Shown in pieces: positions 20,597 through 30,238 of a DNA stretch of 64,000 nucleotides. Each line of letters begins with the position of its first letter. Positions within the stretch are counted from its first letter, which is position 1. The translations under genes were made by a program, and so were the position numbers. The notes under the pieces are model-generated. The model was not told where the DNA came from. It saw only the letters and a list, made by a program, of their open reading frames with translations, and searched no databases. Source of the DNA: Simiduia sp. 21SJ11W-1 (GTDB taxonomy: Bacteria > Pseudomonadota > Gammaproteobacteria > Pseudomonadales > Cellvibrionaceae); the NCBI RefSeq assembly GCF_024138675.1, contig NZ_CP090959.1:2387501-2451500 (forward strand). Direction: 5' to 3'.

Positions 20597-22105
20597 GTGC
20601 TGGCCGATACTCTTACAGCTTCACAACAGCGCGATAACGCCCGTGTGTCGGCTAATAGCAGTAAAAGCTATGCCTTGGCCCGCTTCATTAATGAACCCGA
20701 TGAACAAGCCGCATTTAGCCTTTGGCTGAATGAAATTCAGCTGATAAACCCCAACGGCTTTAAGCTGAAAAGCCTGCTTTCCCGATTGATCGCAGAAATC
20801 GATGAAAGGATAAACACGCAGGTCAACCTCATTATTCATAACAAGAAATTTCAAGCACTGGAAGCCAGCTGGCTGGGCTTGTGGGAGCTGGTAGATACAG
20901 CAAGCCTTTCCGACAACGTTAAAATCAAGGTGCTGGATTTATCCTGGAAAGACTTGGTGCGCGACATAGACCGCGCGCCAGATGTAGACCAAACAGCCTT
21001 ATTCCACCTGGTTTATAACCTTGAATTTGGAACCCCCGGTGGCGAGCCTTTCGGCGTACTGCTTGGCGACTACGAAGTAAGCCACAGGCCCACCAGTGCG
21101 CGGCCGCACGACGACATACATACCTTGCAAGGCGTCAGCCGCGTTGCGGCTGCGGCTTTCGCGCCTTTTATCTGCGGTGCAGCGCCCGAGCTATTCGGCC
21201 TGGATAACTTCGACACCTTAGGCTTGCCGTTAGACTTACACTCGGTATTCAATCAAAAGGAATATTTGCGCTGGCGCTCGCTGCGCAAATTGGAAGACAG
21301 CCGGTTTGTGGGCATTACTTTGCCAAGGGTGCTCATGCGCGCACCCTACACAACCCGCCATACCGCCTTTAACGGTATAAAATTTAAAGAAGACATCAGC
21401 CACAAGAACAGCGAACGCTACCTGTGGGGCAATGCATGCTTTGCATTCGGCACAGTACTCATCAGAGAATTCGCTGAAGTGGGATGGTTTTCTCATATTC
21501 GGGGTGTACCCAGAGACTACCTGGGTGGCGGGCTGGTTACGCGATTCCCAGCACTTGCCTACAACACAGACAGCAAACCCGGCCGGGTGCGTATGTCTAC
21601 GCAGGTATTAATCAGTGATTTCCAGGAACGCGAGCTAAGCGATCTTGGGTTTATTAGCCTATGCCACAGCATAGATACGCCCTATGCCTGCTTTAACAGC
21701 ACTCCTTCACTGCAGGATGCCCGGGTGTTTAATTCGAAGTCGGCCAGCGCCAACGCCCGGATTTCTGCCATGTTGCAGCAGGTGTTGTGTGCCTCGCGCT
21801 TTGCACAGTACATCAAGGTAATGATTCGCGACAAAGTTGGTTCCTACATTCGCGATAAAGAGTGCGAGCGGTTAATTCAACGCTGGCTGGACAGGTACAC
21901 TACCGGCCGAGATGACCTCTCCTGGGAAATGCTGGCTCGCTACCCCTTGCGTGAAGCGCGCGTAGAAGTAACCGAGGAGCCAGGCAAACCCGGCGTGTAC
22001 CAAAGTGTGATTCATTTAAAGACCCACTACACCGTAGACCACCTGGTGTCTGAACTGCGCTTAACCACAGCGCTTAACCCGAACGGCATTGGCGGAGCGG
22101 GCTAA
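20597..22105 (+). CDS. Second TssC-like protein (ImpD/TssC40-type paralogue)
   Basis: This is a second EvpB/TssC-family protein in tandem with tssC. I chose the GTG at 20597 (VLADTLTASQQ) because TGAGGA lies just upstream. An ATG at 20513 would overlap tssC and add an unrelated 28-residue leader. The ~502-residue product repeats the TssC landmarks in order: EASWLGLWELVD, LEFGTPGGEPFGVLLGDYE, LPRVLMRAPY and REARVEVTEEPGKPGVY. Paired TssC-like proteins are known as ImpC/ImpD in Rhizobium and TssC41/TssC40 in Agrobacterium. It may form a specialised sheath end or baseplate-proximal ring; that is inference. Confidence 0.88.
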   Translation: MLADTLTASQQRDNARVSANSSKSYALARFINEPDEQAAFSLWLNEIQLINPNGFKLKSLLSRLIAEIDERINTQVNLIIHNKKFQALEASWLGLWELVDTASLSDNVKIKVLDLSWKDLVRDIDRAPDVDQTALFHLVYNLEFGTPGGEPFGVLLGDYEVSHRPTSARPHDDIHTLQGVSRVAAAAFAPFICGAAPELFGLDNFDTLGLPLDLHSVFNQKEYLRWRSLRKLEDSRFVGITLPRVLMRAPYTTRHTAFNGIKFKEDISHKNSERYLWGNACFAFGTVLIREFAEVGWFSHIRGVPRDYLGGGLVTRFPALAYNTDSKPGRVRMSTQVLISDFQERELSDLGFISLCHSIDTPYACFNSTPSLQDARVFNSKSASANARISAMLQQVLCASRFAQYIKVMIRDKVGSYIRDKECERLIQRWLDRYTTGRDDLSWEMLARYPLREARVEVTEEPGKPGVYQSVIHLKTHYTVDHLVSELRLTTALNPNGIGGAG

Positions 22106-22108
22106 ATC

Positions 22109-22585
22109 ATGAATCTTCACGATAAAAAATTGCTAGCGCCGGTACTCGATCGGTTGCTGGATTCAGGTGCACGTACCAACGGCTCGCAGCCTCACCAGGT
22201 TCTTCGGCAACTCAGGGAAAGTGTTCGACGCGACCTGGAAATATTATTCAACACTCGCTACCGGTGTATTTCGCCCCCGGCAGGCTGTAAAGAGCTGTCA
22301 TCTTCGCTCCTCAATTTCGGGCTTGCAGATCTCGCCACTATCAATTTGTCGTCGGTGGAACATCGCAAACGGTTTTGCAGCGATATTGAATCAACAATTT
22401 TGAAGTACGAGCCACGAATAAAATCCGTTAAGGTTACGTCAGATCAAAAGTTAGACGCAGAAAATCCCTGCATTACATTCCGCGTAGAGGCCGTGTTACA
22501 CACTAATCCTGCGCCAGAGCTGATTATATTCGACTCAGCACTCGACCTAATAACCCAGTCTGTAGACGTATCAGAGATACAGTAA
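22109..22585 (+). CDS. tssE: T6SS baseplate protein TssE (gp25-like)
   Basis: TssE is the gp25/lysozyme-like baseplate wedge protein that starts sheath assembly. The 158-residue product contains the gp25 core: SVRRDLEILFNTRYRC, then LLNFGLADLATINL, and a C-terminal region with ITFRVEAVLHTNPAPELIIF. It begins three bases after the second tssC-like gene, and its stop codon overlaps the tssF start. Confidence 0.94.
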   Translation: MNLHDKKLLAPVLDRLLDSGARTNGSQPHQVLRQLRESVRRDLEILFNTRYRCISPPAGCKELSSSLLNFGLADLATINLSSVEHRKRFCSDIESTILKYEPRIKSVKVTSDQKLDAENPCITFRVEAVLHTNPAPELIIFDSALDLITQSVDVSEIQ

Positions 22586-24414
22586 TGAGCGACGATTTAC
22601 TCTTACAATACGAACGGGAACTGGCCTTCATCAACCAAAGTGCTAGCGAGTTTGCGAAAAAGCACCCGGCAACCGCATCGCGGTTGCAATTAACGGGCGA
22701 CACGGTAGAAGATCCACTGGTAGGCAAGCTGCTCTCAGGCTTTGCCTACCTCAATGCGCGCGTACAGAAAAAACTTAATGACGACTTCCCGGAACTGACC
22801 GACGCCATGCTGGATACCCTGTATCCGCACTACCTAAGGCCCTTTCCCTCATGTTGCATTGTTCAAATGGAGCCTGCGCCGGAACTCGACAAAGCACACA
22901 CCATCAGGCCTGGTACACTGCTGGAAACTGAGTCTTATCAAGGCGAGAGCTGTAAATTTACAACCGCCTACAAAGTAGAGCTGGATCCGATTAAGGTCAG
23001 TAGCGCATCCTTGATGCCAAGGCCCTTTATCGCCCCCGGCTCCAATGATGTGGCAGGTGCCGGTGCCGTTTTAAAAATCACGCTGAATACACTGGATTCA
23101 GAAATCACCTTTAACGAGCTTGCAAAGCCCGACTTTCGTTTTTTCTTAAAAGGCTTGCCTCAGCATGTGCATCCGCTGTACGACCTGCTGTTAACAAAAT
23201 CCATTAGAATCGTTCTGGCCGCCTCGGAAGTTGACGCCAAGCCATTGTTCTTGCAACCTGGCGCGCTTCGCCCCATAGGGTTTGATGCCGAAGATGCGCT
23301 TTTAAAAAATACCAAACAAGGATTTAACGGCTACCGGTTGCTTACAGAATACTTTGCATTCCCGGAAAAGTTCCAGTTTCTAGAGCTGGGCGATTTACCC
23401 ACCGACAGAATGACGCACTACGGCGGCGAGCTGAACATCTACGTTTACCTTAGCGAATCAGACACTGAACTGGAACACCAGGTAAATTCAGACATGTTTG
23501 CGCTAGGTTGCACGCCTGCCATAAATTTATTTAGCCACAGTGCAGACCCTATACCCTTGGATCACACGGAATATGCCTATCACATTATTCCGGACGCCCG
23601 AAGAATGGAATTGCTCGAGGTATATTCAGTAGACGGCGTTAAAGCCACAGACGGCAGCGGCGCCTCCGTTGCTTTCAAACCCTTTTACGGCATTAACCAT
23701 GCCTCTGGTGAAAACAGCAGCGCCTACTGGTTTACCCGCAGAAGGCCCATCGTTGAAGGCGAGCACCTCAATGAAGAGGCAAGCGAAGTAGATATCTCGC
23801 TGGTAAATCTTAATTTTTCGCCCTACGCCAGCCAAAACCAAGTACTGGAAGTTGCGCTAACATGCAGCAATCGAAACCTACCGAAGAAACTCCCCGTTGG
23901 CGGTGGCAAGCCATTGATGGCATTGGTTGATGGTAGCGCACCCATTAACCGCATAAGTTGTTTGGTAAGCCCGAGCGCTACTATTCGTCCGCCGCAAAAA
24001 GAAGGCGCCTACTGGCGACTCATTTCCCACTTAAACCTCAATCACCTTTCGCTCACCAACAATGGTGGGTCGCCAGAGGCTTTGAAGGAAATTTTAAGGC
24101 TATACGATTTCAAAAACTCAGCCTCTACACGCAAGATTATTGAGTCGATCACCCGTTTAAAAACCCAGCCAATGACAGCCCCCATACAAGTTGAAGACAT
24201 GGTATCGCTGTGCCGCGGCACCGCCCTGCATCTGGAGCTTGATCCGCTCATGCTGCGCGGGGTGAGCAGCCTGGTTTTTGCAACCTTGCTTGAGCACTTC
24301 TTTGGGCTCTACTGCTCGATTAATTCATTCACACGGCTGAAAGTCAGCTTTTCAGGGCAAGACAGGGAGTTCAAGAAATGGCCACCACGCGCCGGCGAAA
24401 AGACCTTGCTCTAA
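22585..24414 (+). CDS. tssF: T6SS baseplate protein TssF
   Basis: TssF is the large baseplate wedge protein that works with TssG, TssE and TssK. The 609-residue product has the family start LLLQYERELAFINQSASEFA and the segments LTDAMLDTLYPHYLRPFPS and YWFTRRRP, with a C-terminal RGVSSLVFATLLEHFFGLY region. Length is normal. The start overlaps the tssE stop by one base, and its end overlaps tssG by 37 bases, indicating coupled translation. Confidence 0.96.
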   Translation: MSDDLLLQYERELAFINQSASEFAKKHPATASRLQLTGDTVEDPLVGKLLSGFAYLNARVQKKLNDDFPELTDAMLDTLYPHYLRPFPSCCIVQMEPAPELDKAHTIRPGTLLETESYQGESCKFTTAYKVELDPIKVSSASLMPRPFIAPGSNDVAGAGAVLKITLNTLDSEITFNELAKPDFRFFLKGLPQHVHPLYDLLLTKSIRIVLAASEVDAKPLFLQPGALRPIGFDAEDALLKNTKQGFNGYRLLTEYFAFPEKFQFLELGDLPTDRMTHYGGELNIYVYLSESDTELEHQVNSDMFALGCTPAINLFSHSADPIPLDHTEYAYHIIPDARRMELLEVYSVDGVKATDGSGASVAFKPFYGINHASGENSSAYWFTRRRPIVEGEHLNEEASEVDISLVNLNFSPYASQNQVLEVALTCSNRNLPKKLPVGGGKPLMALVDGSAPINRISCLVSPSATIRPPQKEGAYWRLISHLNLNHLSLTNNGGSPEALKEILRLYDFKNSASTRKIIESITRLKTQPMTAPIQVEDMVSLCRGTALHLELDPLMLRGVSSLVFATLLEHFFGLYCSINSFTRLKVSFSGQDREFKKWPPRAGEKTLL

Positions 24415-25517
24415 TAGACAAGCTGCGCAATCAGCCTGAAGATTTCGAGTTTTTCCAGGCGGTAAGGCTGCTGGAAATCGCTGCCTGCCAGGACGACTCT
24501 AACCAATACGCAAAAACGCCTATCGCCGTTCAAGCGCAGCCCAATAAGGAATTTATTCGCTTTAACGCAAGTAACAAGCTCGCTTTTGCAGGCTCAGACA
24601 TTCTTGCACTTAGCACTGAGGTCAATGGGCTTGAAAGCCCAGATCAGGAAGCCCAGATTCGCTGGCTGATGGACGTGAGCTTCATGGGGCTTGGGGGCGC
24701 ACAGGGGGTGTTGCCGGTAAGGTACATAGAGCTCATATTACAAGAGCTTAAAAATAAAAATGAAGGATTGAGCGACTTCCTAGACCTGTTCAATCATCGA
24801 ACAATTTCGCTGTTTTATCAGGCCTGGCATAAATACCAGCTACCCCTGAACTACGAACGCCAAAAGCTGCATAACACCAGCCAGCGAGACAAGATAACCC
24901 AGGCATTGCTTAGCCTTGCGGGCCTCGGCACCTCCGAGCTTCAATACCGATTGCCCTTTGACGATGAGTTGGCCGCAGGCTTTGCAGGCTCTCTTAGCCG
25001 CAGCCAGCGCACGGCAGATCAACTAAAGAGCCTGATCTATACCATGTTTGGCTTAGATATCGAGATTGAACAATTCAAGGGCCAGTGGGCACCACTGGAT
25101 GAGGAAGTTGCCTGCCAATTACCCGGCGATGAAAACCCGCTGGGTGTCAACAACCAGCTGGGTGTGAACTCCATTATTGGCACCGAGTGCTATCACGCAC
25201 AAAGCAAGTTCAGCGTAGTAGTGGCCCCGCTGCCCTACAAACGCTTCATGGAGCTCGCGCCGGGCACTAAAAAGCTTGAGGCCTTGCAATCGCTGATACG
25301 CATGAGCGTGGGAGTTGAAATGGAATTTGACATAGCCATCTCCACATCCCACAACCAGGTGCCCCCTACCCGGCTTGTGGACGAACCCGACTACCAACCT
25401 TCACTCGGCTGGAACAGCCATCTGCACACAGACAGCGTGTTGGGTATTGAACCTATGAACATAAATTTATCACACGACATGCAAGCGCCAGACGAAGGCA
25501 TACCACTGTATATATAA
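24378..25517 (+). CDS. tssG: T6SS baseplate protein TssG
   Basis: TssG is a baseplate wedge protein that binds TssF. The 379-residue product has the family pattern FEFFQAVRLLEI near residue 20, FMGLGGAQGVLPVRY, FLDLFNHRTISLFYQAW, and a late VGVEMEFDI segment. The ATG at 24378 is preceded by GGGAG and lies inside the end of tssF. Thirteen bases separate it from clpV. Confidence 0.95.
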   Translation: MATTRRRKDLALIDKLRNQPEDFEFFQAVRLLEIAACQDDSNQYAKTPIAVQAQPNKEFIRFNASNKLAFAGSDILALSTEVNGLESPDQEAQIRWLMDVSFMGLGGAQGVLPVRYIELILQELKNKNEGLSDFLDLFNHRTISLFYQAWHKYQLPLNYERQKLHNTSQRDKITQALLSLAGLGTSELQYRLPFDDELAAGFAGSLSRSQRTADQLKSLIYTMFGLDIEIEQFKGQWAPLDEEVACQLPGDENPLGVNNQLGVNSIIGTECYHAQSKFSVVVAPLPYKRFMELAPGTKKLEALQSLIRMSVGVEMEFDIAISTSHNQVPPTRLVDEPDYQPSLGWNSHLHTDSVLGIEPMNINLSHDMQAPDEGIPLYI

Positions 25518-25530
25518 AAGGGATAGCAAC

Positions 25531-28182
25531 ATGATTAACATTAACTTGAAATCGCTGGTAGACAAAATGGCGCCGCCACTGCGCGATGCGCTGGAAGGTG
25601 CTGCCGGGCTCTGTATGGCCCACAACCAATATAATGTTGAGCTTGAGCACTGGCTGCTAAAATGCCTCGACCAGCGTAATTCCGATGTACAAACTCTGCT
25701 TGAAAAATTCGATATCAATGCAGCCGAGTTTGCTCGCCAATTGGCCGATGCCATTGCCAAGTTTAAATCCGGCAACAGCCGTCCGGCAGCGCTGGCTACC
25801 TCACTGGTGGATGCCGCCAAATATGCATGGATGCTGGCCTCTGTAGAATTTGGGCACCAGCAGCTTACCTCTGGCCACTTGCTGAGTGCGGCATTGCTTG
25901 ATGAGCAACTGCGCAGCCAGCTCACCAGCAGCAGTAAATTGCTGCGCGAAATCGCGCCTGAATCATTGAAGGAAGCCGCCCGCGCCTTGATTGGCGCAGG
26001 CACTGAACTACCGCCGACTGATTCACCCATGCAGCAAGCAGAACCTGGTGCTGTTAGCACCTCCAAAACGCCCTCGCTGGATAAGTACACCATTAACCTG
26101 ACCGCCCGCGCCCAGGAAGGGAAAATAGATCCGGTGCTGGGGCGCGATGAAGAAATACGCCAGTGCATAGACATACTCACCCGCCGCCGCCAGAACAACC
26201 CCATCCTTACGGGCGAGGCAGGTGTCGGCAAAACCGCTGTGGTAGAGGGCTTTGCCCTTCGCATTGCCAGTGGCGATGTACCAGACCCGCTTAAAAATGT
26301 TGCCGTTCGCACACTGGATTTAGGCTTGCTGCAAGCCGGCGCCAGCGTGAAGGGCGAATTCGAAAATCGCCTGAAATCCGTCATTGAAGAAGTGCGCGCC
26401 AGCCTTTCACCCATCATTTTGTTCATTGATGAAGCCCACACAATGATCGGTGCAGGCGGCAAAGAAGGCCAAGGCGATGCAGCCAACCTGCTAAAGCCTG
26501 CCCTGGCCCGTGGCGAGCTGCGCACCATCGCAGCCACAACCTGGGCCGAATACAAAAAATACTTTGAGCGCGACCCTGCATTAACCCGCCGCTTTCAAGT
26601 GGTAAAGGTTGAGGAACCCTCTGAGGATAAGGCCATCGACATGATGCGTGGGGTATCCGATACACTGCAACAGCACCACGGCGTACGCATTCTCGATGAG
26701 GCCATAGTCGCCTCGGTAACGCTTTCCAATCGCTATATTCCAGGTCGCCAGCTGCCAGACAAATCCGTTAGCCTGCTAGATACTGCCTGTGCCAGGGTGG
26801 CCTTGAGCCAATCGGCCATGCCCGGCGCTATAGAAGATGCCAAGCGCCAACTGGAGCGCGCAAACAGCACACTGGCAAGGCTTAACAGAGAACATGCAGC
26901 CAGCAACAGTCAGGCGGAAGACATCGCCCAATGGGAATTACGCAAATCAGAGGCCCAAGAGCGACTTGCCCGCCTTGAGCAGCAGCTCAATGAAGAGCAG
27001 GCATTGGTGAACGAAATTCGCACGGTACTCACCCGTATTGATGAAAACTACCTGCAACAAGATGAAGCCAAAAAGCTTTCTGCAGACGACATTAAGTCCC
27101 TTCAACAAAATCTTGTGGCGCTGAGTGAGCAACTGAAAGGCATTCAAGGCGAGCACCCCATGATTCAGGCCGCTGTAGACGAGCAAGCCATTGCAGAGGT
27201 TATTGCCAACTGGACAGGCATACCCGTTGGCAAGATGGTGGGCGATGAAATTCGCAATGTACAAACATTGGCCGAGCGCTTGGGTGAGCGGGTGATTGGA
27301 CAACCCCACGCGCTTGAGGCCGTGGCCCAAGCCATTCGCACCTCGCGAGCAGGCCTGACAGACCCACGCAAACCCGTAGGCGTATTTCTTTTCTGTGGCA
27401 CAAGTGGCGTGGGTAAAACCGAAACAGCACTGGCACTGGCTGATCAACTCTTTGGTGGCGAGCAAAATATCACCACCATTAACATGTCTGAGTTCAAGGA
27501 AGAGCACAAGGTATCGATGCTGCTAGGCTCACCACCCGGCTATGTAGGCTTCGGCGAAGGTGGCGTATTAACCGAAGCTGCACGCCGTAAGCCCTACTCG
27601 GTTATTTTGCTTGATGAAATGGAAAAGGCGCACCCAGGCGTGCAAGACATCTTTTACAACCTGTTTGATAAGGGCACCATAAAAGATGGTGAAGGGCGAG
27701 ACATCGACTTCAAAAATACCGTGATCATCATGACATCCAACGCAGGAGAAGATGCTATTCGCGCTATCTTCTCCCAGGTTGACGAAAAGCCGGAACCCGA
27801 TGTATTGCTGGATAACATTCGCCCCTACCTTTTGCAGCACTTTAAGCCTGCTTTCATGGGCCGCTCGAATGTCATCGCCTTCTATCCCTTAGACGATGAA
27901 AACCTGATGAAAATCGCCGCCATCAACATGGCTAAAATCAGCAAGCGGGTGGCGGCTCACTATGGCGCAGAATTTGGTTATGACGAAGACGTATTGTTAC
28001 ATATTGTGGCAAGGTGCCAGGAATCTGATACGGGCGCACGCAATATAGAAAACATCTTAAATCGTACGCTGCTGCCGGCATTGGCATCTGAGTGCCTTGC
28101 CAAAATGGCAGAGGGTGAAGCCATCGAAAAAATCTATGTAGGCGTAGACGAAGAAGAGAACTTTACCTACGAGCTTAGTTAG
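25531..28182 (+). CDS. tssH: T6SS sheath-recycling AAA+ ATPase TssH (ClpV)
   Basis: ClpV is a hexameric ClpB-like ATPase that disassembles contracted TssB/TssC sheath. The 883-residue product has the ClpV-type N-domain (about 1-160). The first AAA+ module has Walker A GEAGVGKT near residue 228. A middle coiled-coil region lies near 420-530. The second AAA+ module has Walker A GTSGVGKT near residue 622 and the clamp-loop-like sequence GSPPGYVGFGEGG. It is the last gene of the operon and is followed 12 bases later by a strong terminator. Confidence 0.96.
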   Translation: MININLKSLVDKMAPPLRDALEGAAGLCMAHNQYNVELEHWLLKCLDQRNSDVQTLLEKFDINAAEFARQLADAIAKFKSGNSRPAALATSLVDAAKYAWMLASVEFGHQQLTSGHLLSAALLDEQLRSQLTSSSKLLREIAPESLKEAARALIGAGTELPPTDSPMQQAEPGAVSTSKTPSLDKYTINLTARAQEGKIDPVLGRDEEIRQCIDILTRRRQNNPILTGEAGVGKTAVVEGFALRIASGDVPDPLKNVAVRTLDLGLLQAGASVKGEFENRLKSVIEEVRASLSPIILFIDEAHTMIGAGGKEGQGDAANLLKPALARGELRTIAATTWAEYKKYFERDPALTRRFQVVKVEEPSEDKAIDMMRGVSDTLQQHHGVRILDEAIVASVTLSNRYIPGRQLPDKSVSLLDTACARVALSQSAMPGAIEDAKRQLERANSTLARLNREHAASNSQAEDIAQWELRKSEAQERLARLEQQLNEEQALVNEIRTVLTRIDENYLQQDEAKKLSADDIKSLQQNLVALSEQLKGIQGEHPMIQAAVDEQAIAEVIANWTGIPVGKMVGDEIRNVQTLAERLGERVIGQPHALEAVAQAIRTSRAGLTDPRKPVGVFLFCGTSGVGKTETALALADQLFGGEQNITTINMSEFKEEHKVSMLLGSPPGYVGFGEGGVLTEAARRKPYSVILLDEMEKAHPGVQDIFYNLFDKGTIKDGEGRDIDFKNTVIIMTSNAGEDAIRAIFSQVDEKPEPDVLLDNIRPYLLQHFKPAFMGRSNVIAFYPLDDENLMKIAAINMAKISKRVAAHYGAEFGYDEDVLLHIVARCQESDTGARNIENILNRTLLPALASECLAKMAEGEAIEKIYVGVDEEENFTYELS

Positions 28183-28194
28183 CTCTCAGGCTCT

Positions 28195-28229
28195 AACCTC
28201 ACCCGGGGGCTTGCCGGGTGAGGTTTTTT
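28195..28229 (+). terminator. Rho-independent terminator of the T6SS operon
   Basis: A perfect 12-bp stem (AACCTCACCCGG at 28195-28206 with CCGGGTGAGGTT at 28214-28225) and a 7-base loop run into six T residues (28224-28229). It lies directly after tssH and before a convergent gene. The minus-strand reading lacks a T-run, so it should mainly stop the T6SS transcript. Confidence 0.93.
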
Positions 28230-28260
28230 CAGACTATTTTATAATCTACCTGACTACTAA

Positions 28261-29178
28261 TCAGGCAAAGGCTTCTTGCGCTACCGCTTGATCAGAATTT
28301 TCTAATGTTGCCTCATGAAACCTTAACGAGCGTCCAATGGCATCAAAACAGGGGCAAATCTCAAGAAAGCGCGCGCTGGCCGTCCAGCAATAAAGCGCCA
28401 CAAAGCAATCAGCCCCACAATGGGTTGCAATACGGTAGGTAACCGCAGCCTCACCAATAACACCGGCGATCTCTGCCACATAAGCACCACTACCCAATTG
28501 TTTTTCAGGCCGTTTTTTAATGACCGATTGCGATACCCACCCAAGCGCAGCCTGGCAGGTTGCCTCTGCGTAAGCCGCTAAAGAGAAGCTGCTTTCAAAA
28601 CCTTGCCGAGGCTGCTTGATAGCGATCATATAGGCATCCATTTCGCGCCAGCCTGCCTGAATATCGGCGTTCGGATTTAATGTCGCCATAGGTTCCCAAG
28701 GCTCTGGCAATTGCAGGCTAAGGGTTTTGTCTGTTGAGAGGTGCCTTTGCCAACTAGTGTGTATTTGGGTTTTGGCCCTTTCTGCCCGTGGCACATCAGG
28801 GCTCACAGCAGGCGCGCTTGCTGCCGCCCTTTGCGGCCGGGCTTGCGTTTGCCCAGAGCGCGGCGCTTCAGGCCTTCGTTGCTTAGGGGCAGTTGACTTT
28901 GCCGTAGCCTGTGGTTTTCTCAGTGTGCCATACAAGACCTCCGCGCCTGATTTAACTTCCGTATGCCAACCAAGCCGCCAAAGGGATTTCAGCCGTAATT
29001 GAACCTCGGCAAGCGAGCTGGATTTAAAAATCGCCTTTGGGCTGGCCTGGTAGAGGGCTTTAGCACGCTTGGCGTTACCCTCACAAAGCTTGAGTAACCC
29101 CTGCTTGACGAGGGCTTCGGGCATATCCGTGCGCGTGCGCCCCGTTAACACCAGTGAATAGATTTTAGCCTTGGGCAT
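28261..29178 (-). CDS. Unknown 305-residue protein at the end of the hcp-vgrG-PAAR cluster
   Basis: I do not recognise this protein with certainty. The N-terminal ~75 residues (IYSLVLTGR ... LVKQGLLKLCEG ... PKAIFKSSSLAEVQLRLKSL) resemble a small domain found at the start of some bacterial membrane proteins of the RDD type, where an LVFTG motif precedes a repeated alpha/beta pattern. A Lys/Pro/Ala/Gln-rich linker follows (about 85-145). The last ~160 residues look like one folded alpha/beta domain, possibly of the DcrB/PsbP type (an impression, not a match). There is no signal peptide or membrane helix. It follows the PAAR gene on the same strand with a 169-base gap, so it could be a T6SS accessory protein, adaptor or effector-related protein. 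Confidence 0.6.
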   Translation of the reverse strand: MPKAKIYSLVLTGRTRTDMPEALVKQGLLKLCEGNAKRAKALYQASPKAIFKSSSLAEVQLRLKSLWRLGWHTEVKSGAEVLYGTLRKPQATAKSTAPKQRRPEAPRSGQTQARPQRAAASAPAVSPDVPRAERAKTQIHTSWQRHLSTDKTLSLQLPEPWEPMATLNPNADIQAGWREMDAYMIAIKQPRQGFESSFSLAAYAEATCQAALGWVSQSVIKKRPEKQLGSGAYVAEIAGVIGEAAVTYRIATHCGADCFVALYCWTASARFLEICPCFDAIGRSLRFHEATLENSDQAVAQEAFA

Positions 29179-29347
29179 AGCAAAGATAATCCCTTAAATT
29201 TATTCCTTAAACCGTCTTGCGGCTCAAAACTTTCTTAGGCATCAAACACAAAAGCCGAAAATCCTGCCAGTAAACAACCTCGTTTGCCTAGCGCATCATT
29301 TGAATTGCAATAAATACAACCATCAGCCAGTTGAGCGCAGCAAATAG

Positions 29348-29641
29348 CTAGCCGCCTATAATGACGGTGGGGCAACCCACAACAATTTTTCCACCATGGG
29401 CGGTAGAGTCGCCCATACGCGCTGCGGGCTTTTTATTAATCATTACTGTAGAGCTGCCACTCACCACCGTATCTGGCGGCCCCACGCAAACACAACTGGA
29501 ACCCAGCGTTGCCGATGGCATACCGCCAATAATTACCGTTGGCCCGCCCGGTGAGACTATTGGGCCACCCACGTGAGGTACCGTGCCCGTCACCATCGGG
29601 CACACATGCATATCTGTAATGCGTGATGCAGGCTTACCCAT
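29348..29641 (-). CDS. T6SS PAAR spike-tip protein
   Basis: This PAAR-repeat protein forms the sharp tip on the VgrG spike. The 97-residue product is a minimal PAAR domain: GKPASRITDMHVCPM at the start, repeated PTVIIGG motifs, and GSSTVMINKKPAARMGD near residue 70. His and Cys residues that could bind zinc are present (H12, C14 and later H/C). It has no effector extension, so toxins would have to dock on it or on VgrG. It starts two bases after the DUF6931-like gene, in the vgrG operon. Confidence 0.95.
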   Translation of the reverse strand: MGKPASRITDMHVCPMVTGTVPHVGGPIVSPGGPTVIIGGMPSATLGSSCVCVGPPDTVVSGSSTVMINKKPAARMGDSTAHGGKIVVGCPTVIIGG

Positions 29642-29643
29642 GC

Positions 29644-30231
29644 TTATGCCTCTTCAACAACCAAACCATTACCACCACAGGCTAAATTAAAGCCCTGCTT
29701 CAGGAACTGCTGATAATTTTTCTGCGGGTTTTCCGGGTCAGACAAGACGGCGGCCAAGCTCACACTGCCAGCAACAGCATGGGCATACATATAGTGCGGC
29801 ACCTGTATTTCCGGCTCACCGGGGGCCGCTAAGCTACCGGTAGACCAAGCGGCTGCGGTAGCGGCCCAACCCGCCGGCGTTTTGTGCCCGGTTTTTTCAC
29901 CAAGTAACTTTGCTCGCTGGCGGTTTTCCTCCGTAGGCTGCTTTGCCCATGCCTCTGCTGCAATAAGGGCATCGACATTTGCAGCATCTGTTTCTGGCGT
30001 TTGCACAGCCCGCGAGGCCAGGCACGCCCACCACACGGCTTCCCGTTTAGGCAAACCGTGCGCCAACAGCTTTACGGCATCAAGAAAGTGGCCTGCGTTA
30101 TACAAGTTTTCAATACTTACCCGTGGTGCGGTACCAGGCACCAGGCACTCCACAGCCTCATCATCACTAAGCTCGAACTCTTTTAACAACTCTGCCGCCG
30201 TTAATGCCTTGATTTTTATCCAGTCAGTCAT
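29644..30231 (-). CDS. DUF6931-like protein between vgrG and PAAR
   Basis: This 195-residue soluble, mostly helical protein contains a conserved-looking core (LLAHGLPKREAVWWACLA at about 56-73) and a second patch, PEIQVPHYMYAHAVAGSV. From memory this matches proteins annotated DUF6931, but no function is established. It has no signal peptide. Its position, seven bases after vgrG and two before PAAR, suggests a chaperone or adaptor that loads cargo onto the spike; that is inference from context. Confidence 0.7.
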   Translation of the reverse strand: MTDWIKIKALTAAELLKEFELSDDEAVECLVPGTAPRVSIENLYNAGHFLDAVKLLAHGLPKREAVWWACLASRAVQTPETDAANVDALIAAEAWAKQPTEENRQRAKLLGEKTGHKTPAGWAATAAAWSTGSLAAPGEPEIQVPHYMYAHAVAGSVSLAAVLSDPENPQKNYQQFLKQGFNLACGGNGLVVEEA

Positions 30232-30238
30232 AATTCAA

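Noticed and set aside
25470-26555. 361-codon minus-strand open frame.
   Set aside because: It is antisense to clpV, whose full-length protein and motifs are unambiguous; the frame has no recognisable domain and Ser/Arg-rich shadow composition.
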